Origin: Maribacter caenipelagi
GTDB lineage: Bacteria > Bacteroidota > Bacteroidia > Flavobacteriales > Flavobacteriaceae
Assembly (NCBI RefSeq): GCF_004364175.1
Contig: NZ_SNZW01000020.1
Coordinates: 62,001-126,000 of the forward strand
DNA: 64,000 nucleotides
Reading direction: 5' to 3'
The position numbers and the translations under genes were made by a program. A model generated the notes under the pieces. It was not told where the DNA came from and did no database searches. It saw only the letters and a program-made list of their open reading frames with translations. Shown here piece by piece: positions 34,807 through 42,715 of the stretch (position 1 is its first letter; the number at the start of each line of letters is the position of its first letter).

Positions 34807-34836
34807 ATAACTAAATTGTTAGTTATAGTGTTTTTA
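34807..34836 (+). terminator. Probable terminator after metF
   Basis: ATAACTAA and TTAGTTAT pair around ATTG, followed by AGTGTTTTT. Confidence 0.55.
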
Positions 34837-35013
34837 TATAGTAGAGTAACGGAGATGTGAAAATGTAACAAGAACCTTTGGAACATGACAGCTTCTCGAT
34901 AAAAATTTCTTCGTACCTCATAAATTCACTCGAAGTGACATTGTTGCTTTTGAAATTACATAATTTGTAAGAAAGAACTTTGTACTTTGTACATGGTACT
35001 TCGTACTTATAAC
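34837..35013. repeat. Intergenic repeats before the PagL-like gene
   Basis: A copy of the CTTCTCGATA ... CACTCGAAGTGACATTG element (34891-34943) is followed by an AAGTAC-family array in inverse orientation, ACTTTGTACTTTGTACATGG and ACTTCGTACTT (34978-35008). Confidence 0.65.
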
Positions 35014-35021
35014 TATTTTTG
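35014..35021 (+). promoter_or_regulatory. Predicted -7 element, possibly leaderless mRNA
   Basis: TATTTTTG matches TAnnTTTG and ends only seven bases before the ATG at 35028, so the transcript may start at or near the start codon. Confidence 0.45.
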
Positions 35022-35027
35022 CCCCCA

Positions 35028-36125
35028 ATGAATTTTAAGTTTCTTTCAATTATACTGATTTCAGTAAGCTTTTGCTTCGCACAAGAACCTAGTGAGCAAA
35101 AAAGATATACCCTAGATGCTAGTCAGTTTTATGGGTCTATAATTCTTCATAACCCAGATATATCTCATTTAATTACATCGCACCCCGATGGAGTAATTTT
35201 GAGCTATAACCGTAAGACGTACGGTAAAGAAGAATGGGAGGAGTTATATAATTATCCTGATTTGGGTTATTCTTTTATTTATCAGAATACAAATAGTAGC
35301 ACGCTAGGTGATAGTTACGGACTGTATGCTCATTATAATTTTTATTTCTTTAGACGTAACATGCAGTTGCGTGTTGGTCAGGGTGTGGCTTATGCGACGA
35401 ATCCGTATGACAAGGCAATCAATTTTAGAAATAACGCTTATGGATCAGATGTATTAAGTTCAACGTATTTAATGTTGAATTACCACAAAGAAAATATTTT
35501 CAAGGGATTAGGTTTTAAAGCAGGTATTTCTGTAATTCATTATTCCAATGCTAATTTTAGAGCACCAAATACATCAACCAACACCTTGGCTTTCAATGCC
35601 GGTTTTATTTATGATTTAGATGGGGGCAAAGATATAGCGTATGTACATCGTGAAAAGGAAAAAGTAACTGAACCTTTGCGTTATAATTTTGCTTTAAGAA
35701 CAGGCATAAACGAAAGTGATGTTATTGATTCTGGTCAGTATGGGTTTGTAGTTCTTTCTACCTATGCAGATAAAAGAGTGGGAAGAAAAAGCGCTATTCA
35801 ATTGGGTGCAGATGTCTATTTTTCTAATTTTTTAAAGGAATTGATTCGCTATCAAAGTATTGCTTTTCCGGAGAATGACGTTGAAGCTGATGACGATTAC
35901 AAAAGAGTTGGGGTATTCGTAGGACATGAATTGTTTATCAACAAAATGTCTATAATATCTCAATTGGGCTATTATGTTTATTACCCTTTTGATTTTGAGG
36001 GGCGTATGTATAATAGAATGGGTTTAAAACGTTATTTCGGAGATAAAATATATGGTTCGGTTTCATTAAAGTCACATGGTGCAAAAGCAGAAGCCGTAGA
36101 ATTCGGAATAGGAATAAGATTGTAA
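35028..36125 (+). CDS. Acyloxyacyl hydrolase / PagL-like lipid A deacylase family outer-membrane protein
   Basis: A 365-residue exported beta-barrel. The signal peptide (FKFLSIILISVSFCFAQ) is followed by barrel strands. The PagL-type active-site pattern is seen as VIHYSNANFRAPN (His-x-Ser-Asn) with NTLAFNAGF after it. In known PagL enzymes this His/Ser pair with a downstream Glu removes the 3-position acyl chain of lipid A. The protein is about twice the length of classical PagL, so the extra N- and C-terminal barrel parts are unexplained. The ATG at 35028 is preferred to a TTG three codons earlier. It starts a three-gene unit. Confidence 0.72.
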   Translation: MNFKFLSIILISVSFCFAQEPSEQKRYTLDASQFYGSIILHNPDISHLITSHPDGVILSYNRKTYGKEEWEELYNYPDLGYSFIYQNTNSSTLGDSYGLYAHYNFYFFRRNMQLRVGQGVAYATNPYDKAINFRNNAYGSDVLSSTYLMLNYHKENIFKGLGFKAGISVIHYSNANFRAPNTSTNTLAFNAGFIYDLDGGKDIAYVHREKEKVTEPLRYNFALRTGINESDVIDSGQYGFVVLSTYADKRVGRKSAIQLGADVYFSNFLKELIRYQSIAFPENDVEADDDYKRVGVFVGHELFINKMSIISQLGYYVYYPFDFEGRMYNRMGLKRYFGDKIYGSVSLKSHGAKAEAVEFGIGIRL

Positions 36126-36126
36126 G

Positions 36127-36930
36127 ATGATAAAAATGATACATAATTCACTTAGTTGTCTGGTCGAGAGCAGTCGAGACCTTTTTGGTTTGTCCACATT
36201 TTTCGTATTACTTTTTATTTCTTGTGACTCTGAAAATGCTTCCGATTGTTTTCAAGATACTGGTGAAATTACTAGGCAAGAAGTGTCTGTAGAAGAATTT
36301 ACGACCATTACAGCTTTTGAAAATATAACCTTAGTTGTTAAACAAGCAGATACACAAAAAGTAGAAATTGAAACAGGCGAGAATTTACGAAATGAAGTAG
36401 CCGCAGTTGTTGAAGATGGTCGACTGTTACTTACAGATACTAATGATTGTAATTATATTCGCGATTATGGTATTACAGTAGTCTATGTCACTACACCAAA
36501 TTTAACAAGTATTCGCAGCAGTACGGGATTCCCGATACAAAGTGACGGAGTTTTGGCTTTTGAGAGCTTAAGCCTGTTATCAGAAAGTTTTACAGATTCC
36601 GAAGCAGAAACGACAGATGGTGAATTCAATTTAGAATTAGACGTTAACAGTTTAAGTATCACCAGTAATGGAATTTCTTATTTCAAATTAAAAGGTAGCG
36701 CAGAAAGCTTCAATATAAGCATTGCAGCAGGTGACTCTAGGGTAGAGGCAGATAAATTGATAGCCAAGCGGGTAAATGTGAACCATAGGGGGTCTAATGA
36801 TATTTTGGTGAATCCGCAAGAAAGTTTAACTGGTGTTTTGAGAGGAACTGGCGATTTGCAAAGTTATAACCGACCTGTAACAGTTGAGGTAGAAGAATTG
36901 TATAATGGTCGCTTGATCTTTGTGGAATGA
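36127..36930 (+). CDS. DUF2807 (GIN domain) lipoprotein
   Basis: A 267-residue predicted lipoprotein. The N-terminus MIKMIHNSLSCLVESSRD precedes a hydrophobic stretch FGLSTFFVLLFISC with lipobox cysteine near residue 36. The body is a repetitive right-handed beta structure typical of head GIN domains (ITAFENITLVVKQADTQKVE, LLTDTNDCNY, VNHRGSNDILVNPQESLTG). Function of DUF2807 is unknown. It begins one base after the PagL-like stop and its stop overlaps the next ATG. The n-region is encoded by a dispersed GTCGAGAGCAGTCGAGAC repeat, so the native start or signal may have been remodelled. Confidence 0.75.
   Translation: MIKMIHNSLSCLVESSRDLFGLSTFFVLLFISCDSENASDCFQDTGEITRQEVSVEEFTTITAFENITLVVKQADTQKVEIETGENLRNEVAAVVEDGRLLLTDTNDCNYIRDYGITVVYVTTPNLTSIRSSTGFPIQSDGVLAFESLSLLSESFTDSEAETTDGEFNLELDVNSLSITSNGISYFKLKGSAESFNISIAAGDSRVEADKLIAKRVNVNHRGSNDILVNPQESLTGVLRGTGDLQSYNRPVTVEVEELYNGRLIFVE
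36154..36182. repeat. Dispersed repeat inside a signal-peptide coding region
   Basis: CTGGTCGAGAGCAGTCGAGA lies in codons for LVESSRD and resembles the TCGAG/CAGTCGA elements of intergenic DNA at 13.6-13.9 kb and 63.4 kb. Confidence 0.6.
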
Positions 36931-38060
36931 ACCCGATACTAAAATATTTGAAGAACGTATTTGCTGCTAAACGCATTTTGGCAGGTGATACCGACTTGAC
37001 TGGATTGTTAAAAGCAGATTTTCTACTTCAACAACTTATAAAAGAAGATAAAGTACCCGGAATTGCAATAACTGTATTAAAAAGAGGAAACTCAATTTTT
37101 CAAAAAGGATATGGTTATGCTGATTTGGAGCGTAAACAATTGATACATCCTAAAAAATCCATTTTTAGAATCGCTAGTGTATCAAAGCCCATAGCAGCAA
37201 CCTCTTTAGTAAACATGGTACAAGAAGGATTAATTGATTTAGATGAATCTTTCTATACCTATTTGCCAGATTATCCAAAAAAAGAATGGGATTTTACTAT
37301 AAGACAATTGGCAAGTCACACCGCAGGTATTCGAGTTTATAAAGGAAAGGAATATGGGCTTAATAAACCTTTGTCCATCACTGAAGGATTAGGGCTGTTT
37401 AAGAATGACCCTTTAGTATACAAACCAGGTACCGAATATTTATATAATAGTTTTGACTGGGCAATGATCTCTGCGGCAATGCAAGTAGCAAGCGGAATTC
37501 CGTTTGAAGAATATGTGCAAGAAAGGGTTTTGAATCCGTTAGGGATGAAAAATACATACATTCCAGAATGTCATTCTAACTACAATCGAAAACAGATAAG
37601 TGAAGATGTAAATTGTATTTCTTCATTGCCAAAAAATAATACGATAACTACATTTTATACAAAGAGTATATCGGGGTTTAAAAAAGCGATACCTGTTGAC
37701 AATTTCTACAAATTAGCAGGAGGCGGATATTTGTCTACCTCTGAAGATATTGCAAAATTCGGACAAGCTTTTTTAGATAAGAAAATTGAGTTCAAAGAAG
37801 AGATTTTGAATCAATTTTTAACTGCGCAAGAAGTAGATGGTAATTCTACCTACTACGGTTTAGGTTGGCAGGTAAGTGAAGATGCAAAAGGCAGAAAGTT
37901 CTTTGGGCATGTTGGTAACGGAGTAGGAGGGTATGCTAATTTCTTTGTTTACCCAAAAGAGCAACTTGTTTTTTCAATTCTTATTAATTGTACCGACCCT
38001 AAAATACAGGAGGATTTAGATGCTGTAATCAATTGCTTTTTTGATGAGTTTGATTCTTAA
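36927..38060 (+). CDS. Serine hydrolase, class C beta-lactamase family
   Basis: A 377-residue penicillin-binding-protein-like serine hydrolase. The SxxK motif is in RIASVSKPIAA, the YxN motif in YLYNSFDWAMIS and the HxG-type motif in FFGHVGNGVGGYANF. EDKVPGIAITVLKRG and a YGYADLE stretch are also typical. No convincing signal peptide is visible, so it may be cytoplasmic or its export signal is weak. It overlaps the GIN-domain gene by 4 nt. Substrates may be a peptide, ester or amide; the family does not predict it. Confidence 0.85.
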   Translation: MNPILKYLKNVFAAKRILAGDTDLTGLLKADFLLQQLIKEDKVPGIAITVLKRGNSIFQKGYGYADLERKQLIHPKKSIFRIASVSKPIAATSLVNMVQEGLIDLDESFYTYLPDYPKKEWDFTIRQLASHTAGIRVYKGKEYGLNKPLSITEGLGLFKNDPLVYKPGTEYLYNSFDWAMISAAMQVASGIPFEEYVQERVLNPLGMKNTYIPECHSNYNRKQISEDVNCISSLPKNNTITTFYTKSISGFKKAIPVDNFYKLAGGGYLSTSEDIAKFGQAFLDKKIEFKEEILNQFLTAQEVDGNSTYYGLGWQVSEDAKGRKFFGHVGNGVGGYANFFVYPKEQLVFSILINCTDPKIQEDLDAVINCFFDEFDS

Positions 38061-38132
38061 TGATTTAATGTTTCCTAAGTTTTAAAGAAACGGTATATTA
38101 GTCTTACCAACCATTAAGATTTTACGCACAGA

Positions 38133-39452
38133 ATGAGTTTACCACCAGAAACTACCCCATTTGTAGAAAATAAAAAGAACATAAAATGGCTTCAGCGACT
38201 TAAAGAAGAAAGTTGGGAAGCAGAATTATTGGTTTCCGCCATTGCTATATTTGGTACGTTCCAGTTGTTTGGCTTTATAGAGTGGGTTACTAATAAATTA
38301 ATAGACCTACTGCCTATTGAACAGCATATCTATGGCTATACTATAACAATCATAGGGTTGCTGGCGATTAGTGTTCTAGTGTCCATGTTTGTAATACATT
38401 TTATTTTACGGGCTTATTGGATAGGACTGGTCGGATTAAACTCCGTGTTCCCTGATTATAGTGTTGAAGACAGCGCTTACTCTAAAGTTTATACAGAGTT
38501 GTTTTTAGCAATACTTCCAAAACAAGAGGAAACTATTCAAAAAGTAGATGAATTATGTAGTGTTATTTTCTCCGTTGCATTTACCATTCTCTTGATTTAT
38601 TCCTATATGTCTTTGTTTCTAAGTGTGTACATGCTGATTTACAATTTGTTATTGGACTATGTACCTAGTTACATACTCTTAATTCCGCTTTTTCTCATCT
38701 TGGGTCTGATTGTACTTCAAACGATTTTTGGGATAGTAGGAAATTTAAAAAAGTTCAAAAGCAATGTTGGTATCCAAACATGGATGTTCAAAACTGTAAG
38801 ATTGGCTTCGATGGTAACTTATGGTCCGCTATACAGAAATTTACTTCAAGTAACCATGGTATTTGGAACGAATTTTAAAAAGAAAAAATCCTTAGTATAT
38901 CTCGTTCTGATGTTTTTTGTTTCTGGTATGTTTTTAACCTTTGTTAAAGTAACTGATACAAATATTTTTCATTTGATTTTTCCAAAAGATCATGATGTTA
39001 GTCTTATGTATTTAAGTTACTATAGTGATCAAAATTCTGATGAATCATTTTTATTGACTCCACAAATACAATCAGATATTATTGAAGGCAATACTGTTAA
39101 ATTATTTATTCCTGTTTTTCACCATGAACGTAATTATCAAAAAGATACATGTGGTGAATTTATTGAAGATGAGAGTTTGAGTAATGAGAAGAACAGACTG
39201 AATAGTCGTAAATATTTTCTTGACTGCTATGAAAAATATCATAAGGTTATGCTCAATGGCACACCATTAGTTATTGATTTTCTTAAGAAAGATAATGCTG
39301 TTTCAGAGCAATTTGGTATTGTAGCCTTTATAGATAGAGAGTTCTTGCAGAAAGGTAAGAATACCTTGGTGGTAACTAAAACTCTGGGTGATGTAAAAGA
39401 GTTTACGTGGACTATTCCCTTTTATTATCAGCCCAATACAGTTTCTAATTGA
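38133..39452 (+). CDS. Multi-pass membrane protein of unknown function
   Basis: The 439-residue protein has about five hydrophobic segments in its first 270 residues (around ELLVSAIAIFGTFQLFGF, ITIIGLLAISVLVSMFVIHF, VIFSVAFTILLIYSYMSLFL, YILLIPLFLILGLIVLQTIF and LVYLVLMFFVSGMFLTFV). The last 165 residues are polar and probably extracytoplasmic, with two cysteines (DTCGEF, FLDCYEKY) that may pair. No enzyme motif is recognised. It stands alone after the serine hydrolase gene, 72 nt away. Confidence 0.6.
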   Translation: MSLPPETTPFVENKKNIKWLQRLKEESWEAELLVSAIAIFGTFQLFGFIEWVTNKLIDLLPIEQHIYGYTITIIGLLAISVLVSMFVIHFILRAYWIGLVGLNSVFPDYSVEDSAYSKVYTELFLAILPKQEETIQKVDELCSVIFSVAFTILLIYSYMSLFLSVYMLIYNLLLDYVPSYILLIPLFLILGLIVLQTIFGIVGNLKKFKSNVGIQTWMFKTVRLASMVTYGPLYRNLLQVTMVFGTNFKKKKSLVYLVLMFFVSGMFLTFVKVTDTNIFHLIFPKDHDVSLMYLSYYSDQNSDESFLLTPQIQSDIIEGNTVKLFIPVFHHERNYQKDTCGEFIEDESLSNEKNRLNSRKYFLDCYEKYHKVMLNGTPLVIDFLKKDNAVSEQFGIVAFIDREFLQKGKNTLVVTKTLGDVKEFTWTIPFYYQPNTVSN

Positions 39453-39484
39453 TTTATGGTATCGTGGTGTTAATTGATGATTAA

Positions 39485-39537
39485 TTCAATTTTTAACACA
39501 AAAGCTTCGCTTTTTGAGATAGAAATTGAATTTTTAA
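39485..39537 (+). terminator. Probable terminator after the membrane protein gene
   Basis: An outer stem TTCAATTT/AAATTGAA encloses AAAAGC-TTC-GCTTTT and is followed by TTTTT. Confidence 0.45.
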
Positions 39538-39604
39538 AAAAAATAAAACGGAAAATGACCATTTTTAAATATAATTACTACATTAGCCAAAGTTTACAAT
39601 CACA

Positions 39605-39676
39605 ATGACAAAACAATATTTCTGGAACGGTTTTTATTTTTACTTCTTTTTTAAGAGAGGTACGGGACTGTTGTAG
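39605..39676 (+). CDS. Phe/Tyr-rich attenuator leader peptide
   Basis: A 23-residue frame begins MTKQYFWNGFYFYFFF and ends KRGTGLL. It contains six Phe, three Tyr and one Trp, with seven aromatic residues at positions 10-16. It lies 120 nt before the Phe/Tyr biosynthesis operon and ahead of a strong terminator, the arrangement of a pheA-type attenuator leader. Ribosome stalling at codons 10-16 when Phe or Tyr is short would leave 39660-39669 free to pair. A possible -7 element TACATTAG lies at 39579-39586. It is too short for ordinary gene finders. Confidence 0.9.
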   Translation: MTKQYFWNGFYFYFFFKRGTGLL

Positions 39677-39716
39677 TATATTTTAAATATAAAATAGAAT
39701 CTAAGTTCCGATGTAC
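39660..39716 (+). promoter_or_regulatory. Predicted antiterminator hairpin of the Phe/Tyr attenuator
   Basis: GGGACT (39664-39669) pairs with AGTTCC (39704-39709) with one G-U pair, and after a 3-nt bulge GTAC (39660-39663) pairs with GTAC (39713-39716). This uses the 5' arm of the terminator. A ribosome at the leader stop codon (39674-39676) would cover the first strand. Confidence 0.7.
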
Positions 39717-39735
39717 ATCGGAACTTTTTTTTTGT
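39703..39735 (+). terminator. Attenuator terminator before pheA
   Basis: AAGTTCCGATG and CATCGGAACTT form a near-perfect stem, followed by nine T in total after the stem's CC-rich core. Confidence 0.92.
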
Positions 39736-39797
39736 CTAAAAATTGAAATCACTCCAAACATAATTAAAGGGTAAAGCAGTAAGTTGAAATGTGAATT

Positions 39798-40625
39798 ATG
39801 AGTTTAAAAATAGCCATACAGGGAATTAAAGGAAGTAACCATCATCAGGTAGCTATAGATTATTTTGGTAATGATATTGAACTTGTAGAATGTCTTTCTT
39901 TCGATGCTTTGGTAGATAAGTTATTGTCAAAAGAAGCAGATCAAGGTGTCATGGCGATAGAAAATTCTATTGCGGGTTCGATTATTCCTAATTATGCTTT
40001 GGTAAACCATAATGATCTACACATAATTGGGGAATATTATTTAAATATCCATCACAATTTAATGGTATTAAAAGGTCAGAAAATTGAAGATATAACTGAG
40101 GTCAGTTCTCACCCGATGGCTTTGTTGCAGTGTAAGGACTATTTTAGACAATATCCGAACATTAAATTGGTAGAAGATGTAGATACTGCCGAGACTGCAA
40201 AACGCATACAAGAGCAAAAGTTAAAGCATGTTGCGGCTATCGCGCCAAAAGTTGCAGCTGAATTATATGGGTTGGACATCGTAGCGAACGACATACAGAC
40301 GATACAAAATAACGCTACTCGTTTTATCATTGTAAAGACAAAAAACAATGTGCTACCAGAGGCTGAAATTACAAAGGCTTCGTTAAGGTTTATAACCGAC
40401 CATAAAAGGGGAAGTTTAGCGGCTGTGCTTAATGTTATGAGCGATTGTAGATTGAATTTGACAAAAATACAGTCGTTACCGGTAATAGAAACACCATGGA
40501 AGTATTCATTTTTTGTGGATGTCACTTTTACTGATTATGCAGATTTTACCAAAGCAAAAAGTCTATTGAACATCATGGCAGAAGACTTTAAGGTTTTGGG
40601 TGAATATAAAAATGTAAGACAATGA
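39798..40625 (+). CDS. pheA: Prephenate dehydratase
   Basis: Converts prephenate to phenylpyruvate for phenylalanine. The 275-residue protein has KIAIQGIKGSNHHQVAIDYFG, MAIENSIAGSI, the catalytic-region pattern IQNNATRFIIV and a C-terminal ACT domain for Phe feedback (SLAAVLNVMSDCRLNLTKIQSLP, the GALAxVLxxFxxxxINLTxIESRP equivalent). No chorismate mutase domain is attached; that activity is fused to the DAHP synthase at the end of the operon. The stop overlaps the next ATG by 4 nt. Expression is under the Phe/Tyr attenuator. Confidence 0.95.
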   Translation: MSLKIAIQGIKGSNHHQVAIDYFGNDIELVECLSFDALVDKLLSKEADQGVMAIENSIAGSIIPNYALVNHNDLHIIGEYYLNIHHNLMVLKGQKIEDITEVSSHPMALLQCKDYFRQYPNIKLVEDVDTAETAKRIQEQKLKHVAAIAPKVAAELYGLDIVANDIQTIQNNATRFIIVKTKNNVLPEAEITKASLRFITDHKRGSLAAVLNVMSDCRLNLTKIQSLPVIETPWKYSFFVDVTFTDYADFTKAKSLLNIMAEDFKVLGEYKNVRQ

Positions 40626-41770
40626 TACGTACTGCCGAAAGGTTAAATACTATACAGGAATACTACTTCTCAAAAAAATTGAGAGAGGTACGCGGCTTAA
40701 TGGCGCAAGGTAAACCGATCATAAATATGGGAATCGGTAGTCCGGATCTGGCTCCGTCTCAAGAAGTATTGAATGCAATACAGAGTGCGGTTTTAGAAAG
40801 TGGTGCGCATCAATATCAAAGTTACCAAGGGTTACCTCAGTTAAGAGTTGCAATTGCTGATTTTTATAAGAAGAGGTTAAATGTTGACGCCAATCCTGAT
40901 ACTGAGATTTTACCCCTAATGGGTTCAAAAGAAGGTATAATGCATATTAGCCTTTCTTTTTTAAATGCAGGTGATGAGGTGCTCATCCCTAATCCGGGGT
41001 ATCCAACGTACACATCTGTAACTAATTTGGTAGGTGCAGTGCCTAAATACTATGATTTAACCGAAGACAATGGTTGGTTTCCAGATTTAGAAGTATTGGC
41101 GAAGCAAGATTTATCTAAGGTAAAGATTATGTGGTTAAGTTACCCACATATGCCAACAGGTGCTTCGGCTACCAAAGAGCAGTTTGTAAAAATAGTCGAC
41201 TTTGCTAAACATCATCAAATTCTATTGGTAAACGATAATCCTTACAGTTTTGTTTTAAATGACGAACCTGCGAGTATTTTAAGTATACCGAATGCAAAAG
41301 AGGTTTGTTTAGAATTAAATTCATTAAGCAAAACGTTTAATATGGCCGGTTGGCGTGTAGGTTTTGTATTAGGAAGCGAAGAGCATATTAATGCTATTTT
41401 AAAGGTGAAGAGTAATATGGATTCTGGTATGTTCTATGGTATTCAGAAAGGCGCCATTGCAGCATTAGAAAGTGCCGATGGATGGTTCGAAAACTTAAAT
41501 GCGGTATATAGCGAACGTAGAGAGTTGGTATTTAAATTGGCAGACAAGCTTGGTTGTGCATATGATAAAAATGCCGTGGGCTTGTTCGTGTGGGCAAAAT
41601 TACCAGAAGGCAGTGTATCATCAGAAGCTTTTATAGATAATGTATTGTACACAAAAGATTTGTTCATTACCCCGGGTACCATATTTGGTAGTAATGGCGA
41701 AGGCTATATTCGCTTTTCGCTTTGTATAGCAAAAGAAAAAATAAAAGAAGCAATTAAAAGATTTGATTAG
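40622..41770 (+). CDS. Aromatic/aspartate-type aminotransferase, class I
   Basis: A fold-type I PLP aminotransferase of 382 residues that probably transaminates phenylpyruvate and 4-hydroxyphenylpyruvate, or prephenate. Landmarks are INMGIGSPDLAPS, QYQSYQGLPQLR, LMGSKEGI, NPGYPTY, the PHMPTGA loop, NDNPYSF and the PLP lysine in LNSLSKTFNMAGWRVGF. It overlaps pheA and precedes tyrA, which supports a role as the last step to Phe and Tyr. It is often mislabelled LL-diaminopimelate or aspartate aminotransferase from similarity alone. Confidence 0.88.
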   Translation: MIRTAERLNTIQEYYFSKKLREVRGLMAQGKPIINMGIGSPDLAPSQEVLNAIQSAVLESGAHQYQSYQGLPQLRVAIADFYKKRLNVDANPDTEILPLMGSKEGIMHISLSFLNAGDEVLIPNPGYPTYTSVTNLVGAVPKYYDLTEDNGWFPDLEVLAKQDLSKVKIMWLSYPHMPTGASATKEQFVKIVDFAKHHQILLVNDNPYSFVLNDEPASILSIPNAKEVCLELNSLSKTFNMAGWRVGFVLGSEEHINAILKVKSNMDSGMFYGIQKGAIAALESADGWFENLNAVYSERRELVFKLADKLGCAYDKNAVGLFVWAKLPEGSVSSEAFIDNVLYTKDLFITPGTIFGSNGEGYIRFSLCIAKEKIKEAIKRFD

Positions 41771-41837
41771 TTGATAACAACGGCGATCAACTAAAGTGAA
41801 GCAAAAAAATATCCCCAATTTTTAGAGGGGTTATCGG

Positions 41838-42710
41838 ATGATTATGAATGTATTTGTAATAGGTATCGGTTTAATAGGAGGTTCTTTGGCAAAAGATATA
41901 AAGTCTGCTTTTGACAATGTTACCGTTTATGGCGTAGAATCTAATGAAGCAAATTTAGCCGAGGCATTGACTTTGGGTATTATTGATAAGAAAGCGATCT
42001 ATCAAGATTTGCAATTGGCAGATATGGTCATTGTAAGTATACCTGTTGATGTTATGGTAACAGAGCTTCCTGCCATATTAGATGCCGTTAATGAAGATTG
42101 TGTAGTTTTTGATGTTGGATCGACCAAATCTCAAATATGTAAGGTGTTGGAGAATCATCCGAAGAGAAGAAACTTTTTAGCGTGTCACCCTATTGCAGGA
42201 ACAGAATTCTCTGGTCCGTCTGCAGCGATAAACAATTTGTTCAAAGACAAAACGAATATTATTTGCGAGGTTGAACTAACGGCTTTTAAATTGCAAGAAA
42301 GGGCTTTGAAAGTTTTTCAAGCAGTGGGTATGCGAATTCGATATATGAACCCTGTAGCTCATGATAAGCACATTGCTTATGTATCGCATTTATCGCACAT
42401 TAGTGCATTTATGTTGGGTAAAACGGTGATTGAAAAAGAAAAGAACGAGCGCGATATTTTTGATATGGCGGGCAGTGGATTTGAAAGTACGGTGCGTTTG
42501 GCAAAAAGTTCGCCAGCCATGTGGACACCCATTTTTAAACAGAATAAAGAAAATGTAGTCGAAACATTAGAAGAGTATATTCAAAATTTAACGGCATTTA
42601 AAGAAATGTTGTTAAACGATGATTACGAGGGCATTTATAATGAAATGAACAATACGAATAAGATTAAAGGAATATTAAATAGGAATACCGTTAAACAAGA
42701 AATAGAATAA
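41838..42710 (+). CDS. tyrA: Prephenate dehydrogenase
   Basis: NAD(P)-dependent oxidative decarboxylation of prephenate to 4-hydroxyphenylpyruvate. The 290-residue protein opens with the cofactor loop VFVIGIGLIGGSLAKDI, then VESNEANLAEALTLG, MVIVSIPVDVM, DVGSTKSQIC, FLACHPIAGTEFSGP (substrate histidine region) and HDKHIAYVSHLSHISAFML. Two start ATGs (41838, 41844) are equally possible. It lies 5 nt before the DAHP synthase gene, in the attenuator-controlled operon. Confidence 0.95.
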   Translation: MIMNVFVIGIGLIGGSLAKDIKSAFDNVTVYGVESNEANLAEALTLGIIDKKAIYQDLQLADMVIVSIPVDVMVTELPAILDAVNEDCVVFDVGSTKSQICKVLENHPKRRNFLACHPIAGTEFSGPSAAINNLFKDKTNIICEVELTAFKLQERALKVFQAVGMRIRYMNPVAHDKHIAYVSHLSHISAFMLGKTVIEKEKNERDIFDMAGSGFESTVRLAKSSPAMWTPIFKQNKENVVETLEEYIQNLTAFKEMLLNDDYEGIYNEMNNTNKIKGILNRNTVKQEIE

Positions 42711-42715
42711 TTAAA

